DNA from: Salinimicrobium sp050750585
Lineage (GTDB): Bacteria; Bacteroidota; Bacteroidia; Flavobacteriales; Flavobacteriaceae
DNA: 64,000 bases
NCBI RefSeq assembly: GCF_050750585.1
Contig: NZ_JBOJLM010000013.1
Span: 1-64,000, forward strand
Reading direction: 5' to 3'
A program made the translations under genes and the position numbers. Shown one piece after another: positions 54,201 through 63,515 of this stretch. The notes under the pieces were generated by a model. It did no database searches. It was given only the letters and a program-made list of their open reading frames with translations, and had not been told where the DNA came from. Within the stretch, counting starts at the first letter, position 1, and each line of letters begins with the position of its first letter.

Positions 54201-56277
54201 CCGATCCAGAAACAGTAAAAATCTCTACTTTTTGGATAGTTATGTCGTAAGATATAGTGCTTTCAGTTACCTCCAGGCTGCTACCATTGGAAATAATATA
54301 ACCATTGGCTCCTTCGAGAGATAGATTATATTCATAACCTACCGGTAATTTTACCTGGTAAGTTCCATCTGTTGGTATGACATTCCATTTTTTTCCAGCG
54401 CTATTTGTAAAAGTTATAGAATAATCAACAGGAATCCCCGATGCGGCTGAAAGATCTACATTTCCATTGAGGCTGGCGTAAATAGCCGGAGTTCTTATAA
54501 TTCTAAAATAGCTTGGTTTATCGGCCGCGTCATAGATATTGTAGGTTCCGCTGGCTTTTGCAGCAAAATTTACCTCCATGGGTTCACCGCCCACACTTAC
54601 AACATCGTCCTGTAGGTCTGGATCTGCAACATATTCAAAATGAAGTTGACCAACTCCATCCTGACCAAGAACCCAAAGTGTCACTTCATCATCTTCACTA
54701 AGCTCAAGACTCATGTACCTGTCGCGCGCTCCTCTCGAATTAATATAAACTCTTCCCGTAAATTCCTCAGATGAAACATTTTCATCATATCGGGTAAGGT
54801 TGGTATTAGAAGTACGTAACCTGTCATTTCCGCCGCCTACCCAGCTCAAATCACCTTCAGTAAAATCCGGGAAGACATTGCCTGCAGTTCCCGGAGGAAT
54901 GGACTCATCATACCACGAATTGATAATATCTTCAGTTAATTTATTATTGTACTGAGACTCGTCAAGTTGTGCTGCCCCAAAATCCCAAACATCTGGTAGA
55001 CCATTAGATGTGCCACTGCCAATTTCCTCTACAGTAATGTTGTAAGTGGAAGTACTTTCATCGACACTTAAAGTTGTACCGTTAGTAATTTCATATCCTT
55101 CTGCTCCTTCCAGTGAAATGCTATATTCAAAACCTACAGGTAAATCTACCTGATAAGATCCCCCATCAACCTCGGCACTCCAGGTTTTTCCTGCCTCGTT
55201 AGTGAAATTTATGATATAGTTATTGGGAATTCCTGCAGCATCAGTTAGATCTACATTTCCACTAAGTGCAGCATAGGTAGCAATTTTACGTGCTATTCTA
55301 AAGTAGCTAGGCTTATCTGTATCATCATAGATACGGTAGGTGCCTGCAGCTTTTGCAGTAAAGTTTAATTCAGTAAGTTCCTCTCCAACAGCTACGATAT
55401 AGTTTTGAAAGGTTGGATCTGAAATATATTCAAAATGGATATTTCCGTTACCCTCTTGAGTAAGCGTCCATATAGTTACAACATCATCCTCATTAAGCTC
55501 TATACTGAAATACCGGTTTGTGGCTCCTGATGAATTTATATAGATCCTTCCCTTAAATTCGTCGTAATCTGAAATATTTTCATCGTAACGGGTCAGGTTT
55601 GTATTAGAAGTTCGTAAACGATCACTACCGCCTCCGGTCAAGCTTAGATCACCAACAGTAAAATCTGGCAATTTATTATCTGAGCTTCCTGGCGTAATGG
55701 ATTCATCGTACCATGAATTGATGATCTCTTCAGTCAACATATTTAAATATTGAGACTCATCGAGTTGTGATGCACCAAAATCCCAAACCTGGGTAAGGTC
55801 CTCAGAGGGGATTGATACAGCCTGCTCAGTAACCACCTCTAAACCGGGAAGGTAGGTATCATTACCTGTTCCGGCAACAGTCTTAAAATTTAAAGTTGTA
55901 GCAGGTCCTGTATAGGTAAATTCATAGGTGTCCTCAAGGTCATTGACTACCTTTGTTGGTACTTCGCCCAAAGATGCTCCTGTAGACACATCTGTACCTA
56001 CCATGTTAAGGCCAGAATGTTTAGAACCTATGAAGCGTATGGTAGCGCTCCCCTCCACAGAAACATTTATTTCCTGATCAATTTTGAGATTGAGCCCATA
56101 GGTCTCTGAGTGAAATGAGTAATCTCCTCCCAGGGTTAGTTTGCCATCAGGGCTTTGTTTAGCACTTATTATAGTCCCATCGGTAAAATCATAAGTGACT
56201 ATATTTTGCTCCTGGGAGTACCCAGTAAAAATCCCTATTAAGAGAAAGAGGGATATGAAGTGTAATTGTTTAATCAT
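51205..56277 (-). CDS. Giant T9SS-secreted CE8-type pectinesterase with duplicated N-terminal modules
   Basis: 1690 residues. Order: signal peptide 1-21; beta module about 25-145; a ~255-residue unit present twice (about 163-415 and 425-680), each with WDFGA-QLDESQY, INSWYDES, DRLRTSNTNLTRYDEN and PSYFRI; linker modules to about 860; beta module about 870-985; CE8 domain about 990-1345 with GRQDSFY, VDYIFGGMTAVF and FGRPWQ (catalytic Gln-Asp, Asp, Arg; SFY replaces TLY); calcium-binding DSDNDGILD-type repeats about 1365-1425; a further beta module; and a type IX secretion sorting domain (VVLFPNPTRGDL ... GVYFLQLKS ... IKVIKL). It would be exported to the surface or released. Upstream of PL9, overlapping by four bases. 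Confidence 0.9.
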   Translation of the reverse strand: MIKQLHFISLFLLIGIFTGYSQEQNIVTYDFTDGTIISAKQSPDGKLTLGGDYSFHSETYGLNLKIDQEINVSVEGSATIRFIGSKHSGLNMVGTDVSTGASLGEVPTKVVNDLEDTYEFTYTGPATTLNFKTVAGTGNDTYLPGLEVVTEQAVSIPSEDLTQVWDFGASQLDESQYLNMLTEEIINSWYDESITPGSSDNKLPDFTVGDLSLTGGGSDRLRTSNTNLTRYDENISDYDEFKGRIYINSSGATNRYFSIELNEDDVVTIWTLTQEGNGNIHFEYISDPTFQNYIVAVGEELTELNFTAKAAGTYRIYDDTDKPSYFRIARKIATYAALSGNVDLTDAAGIPNNYIINFTNEAGKTWSAEVDGGSYQVDLPVGFEYSISLEGAEGYEITNGTTLSVDESTSTYNITVEEIGSGTSNGLPDVWDFGAAQLDESQYNNKLTEDIINSWYDESIPPGTAGNVFPDFTEGDLSWVGGGNDRLRTSNTNLTRYDENVSSEEFTGRVYINSRGARDRYMSLELSEDDEVTLWVLGQDGVGQLHFEYVADPDLQDDVVSVGGEPMEVNFAAKASGTYNIYDAADKPSYFRIIRTPAIYASLNGNVDLSAASGIPVDYSITFTNSAGKKWNVIPTDGTYQVKLPVGYEYNLSLEGANGYIISNGSSLEVTESTISYDITIQKVEIFTVSGSVIGLGKNISDLALTFTPDPDANSIYVPQPMLDVDAEAYSVQLQPNIEYTIEADGVNDFHIPDNTVQITGATTTDIVFKPKPLQNVTIETNGLTEAQKGDLTLTFTNINEPDYFYTFSDINSVALRDGVYEVSVSGLEAYPVELSLTSYLTVDGEAVTKTLDFENVSNWTFDDTNITVETEYYKGLIFTGNIKNEQAKGHLSAGSEGTISVPMQPGQKMVVTFYYAADFTIDGGEAITTSSGSTSQMEYVTYTYSGTEAGMAEITINATSYITNIEVIDVVAYSEVITVGKDKDYQTINAALVAISRMARPNDERVTVLIDSGNYEEMVVIKEDNITLKNAASIPSIELTNEGVGIADNAVRITSYYGYGYNYYSQGTDNKGSEDALEVNKANGSQPYNNVSGTTNGSYWNATLVVAADGFIAEDLIIENSFNQYISQKESEDVVVMVSGNRGERPTDYGNTSVQDRSFVERAAAIGIASGSDKIILDKCRIVGRQDSFYGGSDSRVVIYKGAMMGAVDYIFGGMTAVFYKSDLVLNTSDVSSDAAYITAAQQDGGRGFLMYETNIISTIPGVNTASNQGSKPGFFGRPWQANTSEVVFYNTNIAVSTYPGFEGKSLIEPEGWKSSLGGESEKMYEYGTLEASGENHMNDRVSWSTVLNSPVLNDDTEIKPFNFTKGNDDWDPLPNLIATDDSDNDGILDVDDNCVFTPNADQADSDGDGIGDVCDDSDGDGLVDSEDSCPNSTEGATVDVFGCEVFNLPSDNFNIAVHDVSCNGNGDGFVSITAKDPNYTYNVSLSGAGTGSATLSSSNNFSAKIENLAAGSYDICMTVDGQDGYEQCFKITVEGPTPLEAYSSVDYAANTVTLSLDGADLYTIEHNGNITTTSQSQVTLDLKPGTNKFAVYTDSGCQGIFYDEVLMSEEVVLFPNPTRGDLKVYINGLDPNIHVSLLDLNGKEYFSGRMEIPADRLLPLNLTNYREGVYFLQLKSATVSQTIKVIKL

Positions 56278-56415
56278 TCTTTACAAGATTTAAAATTAAA
56301 AATACATCCTATCCTATGTCAGGATTCTTAACTGCTTTTAAATTTAAAAGCGCGTAGCTCTTCTTCTTTTTTTTAAGGATTATCCTCTTGAAATACTCTT
56401 GTCTCAGTAAAGTGT

Positions 56416-56453
56416 AAAAAAGGGTTTGCGTCATTACAACGCACCCCCTTTTT
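56416..56453 (-). terminator. Terminator of the SusC-SusD-surface protein unit
   Basis: Arms AAAAAGGG / CCCCTTTTT with an inner TGCGT / ACGCA stem. It is placed 24 bases after the stop of the gene at 56477 and before the next start at 56277. Confidence 0.7.
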
Positions 56454-56476
56454 CGCATCTAAACTAACCTACCATC

Positions 56477-58030
56477 TTATCTCCAACGCGGGTCACCCAC
56501 GTTATTATCTATTAATGTTTGATTTGTGACAGTAAAATCTCCTGTTGACGGATCAACAAAACCTGGATCAAGTGTCATATAGTTACTATCATCGAAAATA
56601 TATTGCGAGGTATCATAAAATCCTGGAGCATTGAAGTAATTATTATCTCTAAAGGTTGGAGATTCATCAATACCAGATCTATCGGCATAACCTTCGGATG
56701 CAGTATTTACGATTAACGTATTTCTTACGGTTACGTCATTCGATACAAACCGGACATATAACAACCTGCTACTATCTTTATTAGAACTGGCGTAAATGGT
56801 GGTGTTTTCAATAAGGATATTGGCAGTTAAACCAGTTTCATTAGACGTTCCACTGGCATCCATCCTAATAAAATCACGGTCTGGGGCAACGTTATAAAAA
56901 GTACTTGCATTAATGTGGACATTCAGAACATCTGAACTTCTAAAATCTATAAAATCCCCACCTGCAGTTAAAATGTTGTAAACAATACTGTTTTCCACAG
57001 TAAGCGTTTGTAAAATCGCACCAGTTTCATTTCCAGCAATAAACGAGCGGCCATAATCATGTATATTACTTCCACTAATGAATAAGGAATTGAAATTTCC
57101 GGCACCTGTATATCTTATTGCATCTGATAGTAATGCTGCACCTTCACCCCCATTTAATTCAAGATCTATTAAGGCAACATCTGTAGCACCTCCAACAATT
57201 TCAAAATTCAAAGTAAGCAAAGGCTTGTCAAAACTTCTCAAGCCTCTAATGGTAATAGATTTATCAAGAGTAACAGTTCCGGTTTGTTCAGTGTAATCAC
57301 CGGGTTCAAGTACCAGTATGGCACCTTCTTCTGCATCGGCGATCATTTGCAAAAGATCGTCTTCAGGAGTAACCAATATTCCATCTCCAATGTCAATTCC
57401 TGTGGTAAATATTCTAATCCCTCTTATTTTCTCCCCATTGAGTAAAGTTGCAGTATATTCTGTTTCTGAAGTAAGGCCTGTAATCGTGGCCACCCCCTGA
57501 TTCATTTCCTCTGCTGTAATGGTATGGGTGATATCCCCGGGATTGAGTTTAATTTCGGTAACCTCACTTCCCGGAGTCCATCTTAATGTAGCCTCTTTAG
57601 CCACAATATCCCCGGGCTGAACTTCTATAAAAATTTGTTCGGTTAAAGTTCGTACCGTGGTAGTAGCCCAGGAGGAATCATCGATGCCCCTTTCGCTTAT
57701 TGCTTTAACTCTAATAGAATAAAGCTTTTCACTTTCTAAAGGTATCAGAACCGGTAATTCATCTGGATTCACCTCAACTGTTTTGACAATATTGTTGAAT
57801 TGTAATGAATCATTGGAAAACTCCACTATATAACTATTTGCATCTTCGTTCACAGTCCAGTTCAACTCTACATTTAACTGATTCCTTACGAAGGCTTTTA
57901 AATTCACTGGCGCAAATTCCCGGCTTACCGGAAGCTCTTCGATTAGCTCTTTATCATAATCACATGCCGTAATAGTAACTGCAACCAGGATAGCCATTAG
58001 TAGACTTTTAAAGATATCTTTTACTTTCAT
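56477..58030 (-). CDS. Surface glycan-binding lipoprotein, DUF4957/DUF5123 type
   Basis: 517 residues, lipobox VTITAC. One or two FN3-like modules (about 38-210, NVELNWTVNEDANSYIVEF) are followed by a beta-helix part about 220-515 with ILVLEPGDY, DKSITIRGL, NFNSLFISGSNIHDYGRS and the closing DPRWR, features I associate with DUF4957 and DUF5123. It occupies the SusE/F position straight after SusD and probably binds homogalacturonan or rhamnogalacturonan on the cell surface. No lyase catalytic set is evident. Confidence 0.8.
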   Translation of the reverse strand: MKVKDIFKSLLMAILVAVTITACDYDKELIEELPVSREFAPVNLKAFVRNQLNVELNWTVNEDANSYIVEFSNDSLQFNNIVKTVEVNPDELPVLIPLESEKLYSIRVKAISERGIDDSSWATTTVRTLTEQIFIEVQPGDIVAKEATLRWTPGSEVTEIKLNPGDITHTITAEEMNQGVATITGLTSETEYTATLLNGEKIRGIRIFTTGIDIGDGILVTPEDDLLQMIADAEEGAILVLEPGDYTEQTGTVTLDKSITIRGLRSFDKPLLTLNFEIVGGATDVALIDLELNGGEGAALLSDAIRYTGAGNFNSLFISGSNIHDYGRSFIAGNETGAILQTLTVENSIVYNILTAGGDFIDFRSSDVLNVHINASTFYNVAPDRDFIRMDASGTSNETGLTANILIENTTIYASSNKDSSRLLYVRFVSNDVTVRNTLIVNTASEGYADRSGIDESPTFRDNNYFNAPGFYDTSQYIFDDSNYMTLDPGFVDPSTGDFTVTNQTLIDNNVGDPRWR

Positions 58031-58060
58031 AATTTATAAATTGATTCTGTTTATTGGGTT

Positions 58061-59860
58061 CTAGTACCCGTAATCGTTCACCAATTGACCGTTACTCGCA
58101 TCTATAAAGACCTGCCATATTGGCCAAAATTGTCTGTTATCTGGATCAACTCCCGGCTTGTTCAACGAGTTAATTATTTCATCCAGGGGCTGGTCCCATG
58201 AATATGCAGAATATTCTGGTCCCGGGTTTCCGGTTTCCCCTCTATTTAACCCGTAGATATCTAGTGTATATCCATCATCCTCATATTTATAATAAAGGGT
58301 GGAAGGTACATTTGCATAATCTCCAGTTCTATTTTCAAGATTCTCTAATTCCTGCTTTTCTTCGTCCAGTTTCTCCCCCAAAAGGTTCCAGCGGATCAGA
58401 TCCATTTTTCGATCCATTTCTCCTGTAAATTCGTACTTGTACTCTTCTACAATGGCATTAAACATCTCTTCTTTAGAACCAAGAGCATCTACATAAGCAT
58501 CTACCTTTTCTGCATGAAGTTCAGTAGGGAAAGCCCTGCGTCGAATTTCCTTAAGATATGGCGCTGCCGCTCCCGGGCCTTCCAGTTCATTAGCCGCTTC
58601 AGCAGCAGTTAAAAGAACTTCAGCATATCTCATGTAAATAAGATTTACCCCGTCATCATTTGTGGAAGTTACCTTACGATCCATCCATTCATATCGATAT
58701 TTTCCGAAGTACCACCTGTTAATCCCAGTGAGTTCCTGTTGCGCAATACCATCTACTGCAGCACCCCACTCAAAGGGTACAGCGGAAACATCTCTACGAG
58801 TATCGCCTTCATCAAAATCATAATATATTGTTGGCGTAGGCCCGGCATTACCACCTCGCGGTTGCTCTGTAAATTGGTCTACAGTGTTGTGAGGCACAGC
58901 AAATGAAAATAACACCCTGCCACGACCATCGGCGAAAGGTATTTCCCAAAGAGATTCTCCACCCGCATTGGTGTCTTCACTATTGTACTTCCTCCAGAAG
59001 CCTTCAAAAGATGGTTCAAGATGTGCCCTTCCACTGTTTATAACAGCACGGGCTTCTTCAAGAGCCAGACGATACATTTTCTCAACAGAGAGATCTGGAT
59101 CATTGCTTCTTCTCACCCCATCAGGATATTGTTGATATCCGGCAGCTACCAAAGCAAGACGAGCCCTGAATCCTTTTACAAAAGCCTTATTTATACGTTC
59201 TACGGAAGAGGTTGTAGCATTTTCATTTGGCCATGCAACTAAAGTAGCTGCTTCACCAAGATCTGCAATAAGTTTCTTGTATATGGTATCGCGACTGGTT
59301 TTTGGTAAGTATAGCGTCTCTGAAGAAATTGGCTCAAAACGAGCAGGAACATCCCCCCAGGTTTTCATAAGATCTGCATAATAGATTGCTCTATATGTTA
59401 GTGCCGCTCCTAAAAGTTGACCAAAGGCGTTCCCGGGTTCAGGATTTCCAAAGAGACGAAGGTTTTCTATAGCTATGTTTGCCCTCTCAATCCCCTGATA
59501 CATCATAGCCCAGACATTATTGTCTGTATTCATTCTGGAATTGCTGGGCTTGGCATCATAATACAACAAATCGGCATCCGAACCTTCACTGCCAGAACTG
59601 TAGTTATACTCAACATCAGTATTAAACCCGTAGTAAGGGATCCATCTTCCCCTATAGGAGTTAGTCTGTCCCATGGGTTCAAGAATGCCATCCACAGCTC
59701 CCTTCGCTAAATCAAGTGTAGAAAAAATAGTCGATTTATCAAGTGTTGAATTTGCAGGCGCTTCCAAGAAGTCTTCATCTAGAAAATCATCCTCGCAAGA
59801 AACTACAACGATTATTAGAAGCAATACCGAAAAGATTTTAAATAAGTTTTTCATTTTCAA
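58061..59860 (-). CDS. SusD-family pectic-oligosaccharide-binding lipoprotein
   Basis: 599 residues, lipobox IVVVSC followed by an acidic run (EDDFLDED). SusD motifs: AKGAVDGILEPMG, WAMMYQGIERANIAIENL, YRAIYYADLMKTWGDVP, LIYMRYAEVLLTAAEAANELEG, and a C-terminal EYKYEFTGEMDRKMDLIRW. It binds glycan at the surface for the SusC partner 12 bases upstream. An ATG two codons inside (59854) is an alternative start. Confidence 0.94.
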   Translation of the reverse strand: MKMKNLFKIFSVLLLIIVVVSCEDDFLDEDFLEAPANSTLDKSTIFSTLDLAKGAVDGILEPMGQTNSYRGRWIPYYGFNTDVEYNYSSGSEGSDADLLYYDAKPSNSRMNTDNNVWAMMYQGIERANIAIENLRLFGNPEPGNAFGQLLGAALTYRAIYYADLMKTWGDVPARFEPISSETLYLPKTSRDTIYKKLIADLGEAATLVAWPNENATTSSVERINKAFVKGFRARLALVAAGYQQYPDGVRRSNDPDLSVEKMYRLALEEARAVINSGRAHLEPSFEGFWRKYNSEDTNAGGESLWEIPFADGRGRVLFSFAVPHNTVDQFTEQPRGGNAGPTPTIYYDFDEGDTRRDVSAVPFEWGAAVDGIAQQELTGINRWYFGKYRYEWMDRKVTSTNDDGVNLIYMRYAEVLLTAAEAANELEGPGAAAPYLKEIRRRAFPTELHAEKVDAYVDALGSKEEMFNAIVEEYKYEFTGEMDRKMDLIRWNLLGEKLDEEKQELENLENRTGDYANVPSTLYYKYEDDGYTLDIYGLNRGETGNPGPEYSAYSWDQPLDEIINSLNKPGVDPDNRQFWPIWQVFIDASNGQLVNDYGY

Positions 59861-59871
59861 GTAATTTTTTT

Positions 59872-62800
59872 TTAAAAATTAAGGTTTACACCAAATACAA
59901 CTTGTCTACTTCTTGGAAATGGAGAATGATCTACCCCTGGTGTAAGTGGCGTTTTTCTTCTGGTAGAAACCTCAGGATCAAGACCAGAATAGTTGGTAAG
60001 AATAAACACATTATTTGCAGTTGCATACACTCTTAATTTGGTCAAATTAGCTTTTGCTACAAGAGACTCTGGCAAGGTGTAACCTAATGTAAGTGTATTC
60101 AATCTCAGAAATGAACCATCTTCCACTGCCCAATCACTAAATACATAATTACGCATGTAAGGCGACCACATAGTAGTGTTAGCATTGGCAGCTGCCAGTT
60201 CTTCAGGATCGGATATGAGCTGTCCCGTTTCAGGATTAAGGTTCGTCCACCTGTTACCATCTGCCATTACAGTACTTAGATTTCTGTATTGACCACTTTC
60301 ACTAGCAGTTGTAAACTGTATTTTATTAGCATTATATACATCATTTCCTACGCTAAAGTTAAAAGCTGCAGAAAAATCAAATCCGTAAGCATAAGCATCT
60401 ATGACAAACCCTCCTGTGAAATCGGGATTTGCATCTCCAATTATAGAGTTATCTTCAATATTCACTACCCCATCTCCATTTATATCTTTTAGTTTTAAAG
60501 ATCCCGGCATTATCTCCCCCACAATATCTGTAGCATCTACTACATCAGATTTTAGAGTGTAAGAATTCAATTCAGGGTCATAATTAAAATCTGACACTTC
60601 GTAGCGACCATCATTCTTAAAACCATACATGGCTCCAACCGGATGTCCTACCCAAACAGCATAATCCCCGTTAGAAATCTCTGAAGAAGCCCACCCCGAA
60701 TAGTCCTGGTAATCTTCTAAAGTACCCAAGGAGTTAATCTTGTTCTTATTGGCCGACATATTTAAGCCAAAACTCAACCCATAATTCTCCTCTGCCAGCG
60801 GATAAAAATTTAAAGCCCCCTCGATTCCGGTATTCTGAATCTCCCCAAGGTTACGGTATTGAAATTCATATCCTGAACCCGGTGTCCTAAAAGCAAGCAA
60901 TAGATCTGTTGTCACATTTTTATAGGTCTCAAAACTACCTTGTAGTAGTCCCCTCATAATTTCGAAATCAATACCTGCATTCTGTGTTACAGTAGTCTCC
61001 CATTTCAAATCAGGATTAGCCAGGGCATTTGAAGCCGCCCAATATGTGGGGATGCCATTAATATAAGTTGTGGTTTTTGACTGGAAGCTTTGTACCGTTT
61101 GACCAGCGGGAATATTGTTATTCCCTGCCTCCCCATAACTTAATCTTAACTTTAGAGCATCCAGCCATTCTACGTCTTGAAGAAAGTCTTCTTCATTCAA
61201 TTTCCAGGCTACTGCGGCAGATGGAAAATATCCCCATCGATTATCACCCAAAAATTTACTTGACCCGTCAGCCCGGAAAGTTGCAGTAAGTAAATATTTA
61301 CTTCTGAAGTCATAATTTACACGACCAAAGAAGGACAAAAGCTTGTCATCAGGCCGGTAAAAATTGTCCACACTTTGCGGGATACCCTGCGTAGTTAATT
61401 TTCTTGTTGTCTCAAAATCAAAATCTTTAGGAAATCCCTGAATTTCAGCCGTTTCTTCATTATCCTTAGTTAGGATCATCTCCTGCCCTACCAATAATTT
61501 GAGATTGTGATCTTCTCCAAGATGTTTGTTGAAGTCATAATTAATGGTATTGGCATTTCTAAAGCTTTCACGTTTTCGATCACTATAGACTAAAGATGGC
61601 AATCCCTGATTGCTTGCAGAAGGTTTATTTCTTGCATAATAAGTAGACCTACCATAATAGCGGTAGTCTTGCTCAATACGATAATCAAGACCAAAATCCG
61701 ATTGAAATCTTAGATTATCCATAATATTCCATCCAAAACTTCCAAGCATATTATAATTTCTTCTCAGTTGCTGTCTCTGGTTATCGGCAGTAGCTACAAA
61801 AGGATTAACCAAATATCCTGTCAAGGCCTCATCGGTGTTCGTTGTGGTAAGACCAGAAATAGGTATTGGGGAATATTGAACACTATATTTAAGCCTTGAA
61901 TCTGCAGAAGAAACTTCATTTTGCTCATTGGTTCCTCCACCATCAATCTCAGTATCTGAATACCTTACTGTAAAAGACAAATCTACCTTTTCACCTGCCT
62001 GGCTCTTAAGTGCCAGTGACAGGTTATCTCTTGTGTAAGCTGAACCTAACATTATAGTACTTACATCATAATGAGCATAATTAAAGCTGTAGTTGGCTTT
62101 CTCAGATCCACCTCTTATAGAAATATCATGACTTTGAACTTCACCCATATTACCATAGACTTGTTTTTGCCAGTTATTTCCTTCCTGGCCGACATATAGG
62201 TCGTAATCCTGCCAAAGTCCAAAAAGTTGTTCATAGGAGTCGAGGTTCTCTGGATCATCAAGTAATGCATATTCATATTGCCACTTGACGAAGTCTTCGG
62301 GACTCAAAACATCGATGGTATTAGCAATTTTTTGAAAACCATGAAAAGCATTTACACTTACATTGATCTTCCCGCTAACCCCATCTTTGGTAGTTATGAT
62401 AATAACTCCGTTAGCCCCTCTGGACCCATAGATAGCTGTAGATGATGCATCTTTTAAGACCGAAATACTGGAAATATCGGTCGGACTGATATCAGACATA
62501 CTGGCCACAGGAAATCCATCTACAATAATTAAAGGAGAACTATCCTGTGTTAATGAACCATTACCTCGTATTCGAATATTAATTTCGGCATCTGGCGAAC
62601 CTTCGGTAGCGAGCACCTGTACCCCGGGAAGTCTCCCAGTAAGGGTTTCAGCCACACTAGCTCTGGCCTGTTCGTCTAGCTTTTCTCCGGAAATAGACGC
62701 TACCGACCCTGTTAAATCTGATCTTCTAGATGTACCATAACCTACAACTACAACTTCATCTAGAGCATTTTGATCCAACTCAAGTGCCGCATCAATTGTA

Positions 62801-63096
62801 GTTCTTCCGTCTACTTTAACTTCGAGAGGCGCAAACCCCACGTAACTGAATATTAAAACAGCATTAGGGCTCGAAACTGTAATAGAAAACTCTCCATCAA
62901 AATTTGTCATAGTTCCGTTAGAAGTTCCTTTTTCAAGAATATTGACACCAGGAAGAGGTTCCTGAGTTGTTGCGTCAACTACAATACCATTCACAGTGGT
63001 CGTATTCTGAGACTGCGCATCCACTCCCAGTAGCAGGAGAAACCCGCAGACCAAAAGAAACTCCTTAGAGAAAAGACTAAATAATTTCATACTCAT
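59872..63096 (-). CDS. SusC-family TonB-dependent receptor for pectic oligosaccharides
   Basis: 1074 residues; ATGs at 63096 and 63090 are both possible. Signal peptide about 1-29, carboxypeptidase-like domain about 32-115 (TVNGIVVDATTQEPLPGVNI), plug about 120-240 with LDEVVVVGYGT and LKDASSTAIYGSRGANGVI, then a large barrel to the end (VVFGVNLNF). It imports oligosaccharides made by the surface lyases. It is the first gene of the unit with the best promoter-operator of the locus. Confidence 0.95.
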   Translation of the reverse strand: MSMKLFSLFSKEFLLVCGFLLLLGVDAQSQNTTTVNGIVVDATTQEPLPGVNILEKGTSNGTMTNFDGEFSITVSSPNAVLIFSYVGFAPLEVKVDGRTTIDAALELDQNALDEVVVVGYGTSRRSDLTGSVASISGEKLDEQARASVAETLTGRLPGVQVLATEGSPDAEINIRIRGNGSLTQDSSPLIIVDGFPVASMSDISPTDISSISVLKDASSTAIYGSRGANGVIIITTKDGVSGKINVSVNAFHGFQKIANTIDVLSPEDFVKWQYEYALLDDPENLDSYEQLFGLWQDYDLYVGQEGNNWQKQVYGNMGEVQSHDISIRGGSEKANYSFNYAHYDVSTIMLGSAYTRDNLSLALKSQAGEKVDLSFTVRYSDTEIDGGGTNEQNEVSSADSRLKYSVQYSPIPISGLTTTNTDEALTGYLVNPFVATADNQRQQLRRNYNMLGSFGWNIMDNLRFQSDFGLDYRIEQDYRYYGRSTYYARNKPSASNQGLPSLVYSDRKRESFRNANTINYDFNKHLGEDHNLKLLVGQEMILTKDNEETAEIQGFPKDFDFETTRKLTTQGIPQSVDNFYRPDDKLLSFFGRVNYDFRSKYLLTATFRADGSSKFLGDNRWGYFPSAAVAWKLNEEDFLQDVEWLDALKLRLSYGEAGNNNIPAGQTVQSFQSKTTTYINGIPTYWAASNALANPDLKWETTVTQNAGIDFEIMRGLLQGSFETYKNVTTDLLLAFRTPGSGYEFQYRNLGEIQNTGIEGALNFYPLAEENYGLSFGLNMSANKNKINSLGTLEDYQDYSGWASSEISNGDYAVWVGHPVGAMYGFKNDGRYEVSDFNYDPELNSYTLKSDVVDATDIVGEIMPGSLKLKDINGDGVVNIEDNSIIGDANPDFTGGFVIDAYAYGFDFSAAFNFSVGNDVYNANKIQFTTASESGQYRNLSTVMADGNRWTNLNPETGQLISDPEELAAANANTTMWSPYMRNYVFSDWAVEDGSFLRLNTLTLGYTLPESLVAKANLTKLRVYATANNVFILTNYSGLDPEVSTRRKTPLTPGVDHSPFPRSRQVVFGVNLNF

Positions 63097-63320
63097 AATT
63101 CTGGACTAAAATTGGTTAATCGTTTAATAGTTCTGGTTTAAGCTATCCGTCATTCAAAAGAAACTCCAACTAAATCGTTTTCGTTATTTCTTTTGAAAAT
63201 TACCAGCCATTTGAGAAAAAACAACATCAAAAAACTGGGGTTTTTATCAATTAGTTAATAAGCTTCCTAAATATTTTAATATTTGATAATTAAAACAGAT
63301 TTATAAGCTCTTTTTAACAA

Positions 63321-63334
63321 TGTAATCGATTACA
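63321..63334. promoter_or_regulatory. LacI-type operator, site 3 (TGTAATCGATTACA)
   Basis: Perfect palindrome, the most symmetrical of the four sites. It covers the expected transcription start of the susC unit and touches its -7 element. Confidence 0.85.
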
Positions 63335-63365
63335 CAAACCTAGAGAAAAGAATCAATAAAAGCAA
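63335..63365 (-). promoter_or_regulatory. Promoter of the susC-susD unit
   Basis: On the minus strand TTG (63365-63363), exactly 20 bases, then TAGGTTTG (63342-63335), a full match to the Bacteroidota TTG / TAnnTTTG promoter, followed at once by operator site 3. Confidence 0.8.
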
Positions 63366-63501
63366 TTTTTATATAAATAAAATTAATAGAAATTTAATAG
63401 AGTTGTAAAAGCAGTGTTAAAAAAAGCAAGAGATTACCTGGATTAAAGCGATTTCAAGTCCCGGAAGAACACAAGAATTGGGGATGTACAAAAAAACTTT
63501 A

Positions 63502-63515
63502 TGCAATCGATTACC
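63502..63515. promoter_or_regulatory. LacI-type operator, site 4 (TGCAATCGATTACC)
   Basis: One mismatch from the palindrome. It is centred 181 bases upstream of site 3, with no -7 element next to it. It may be an auxiliary operator for DNA looping or serve an upstream promoter. Confidence 0.6.
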
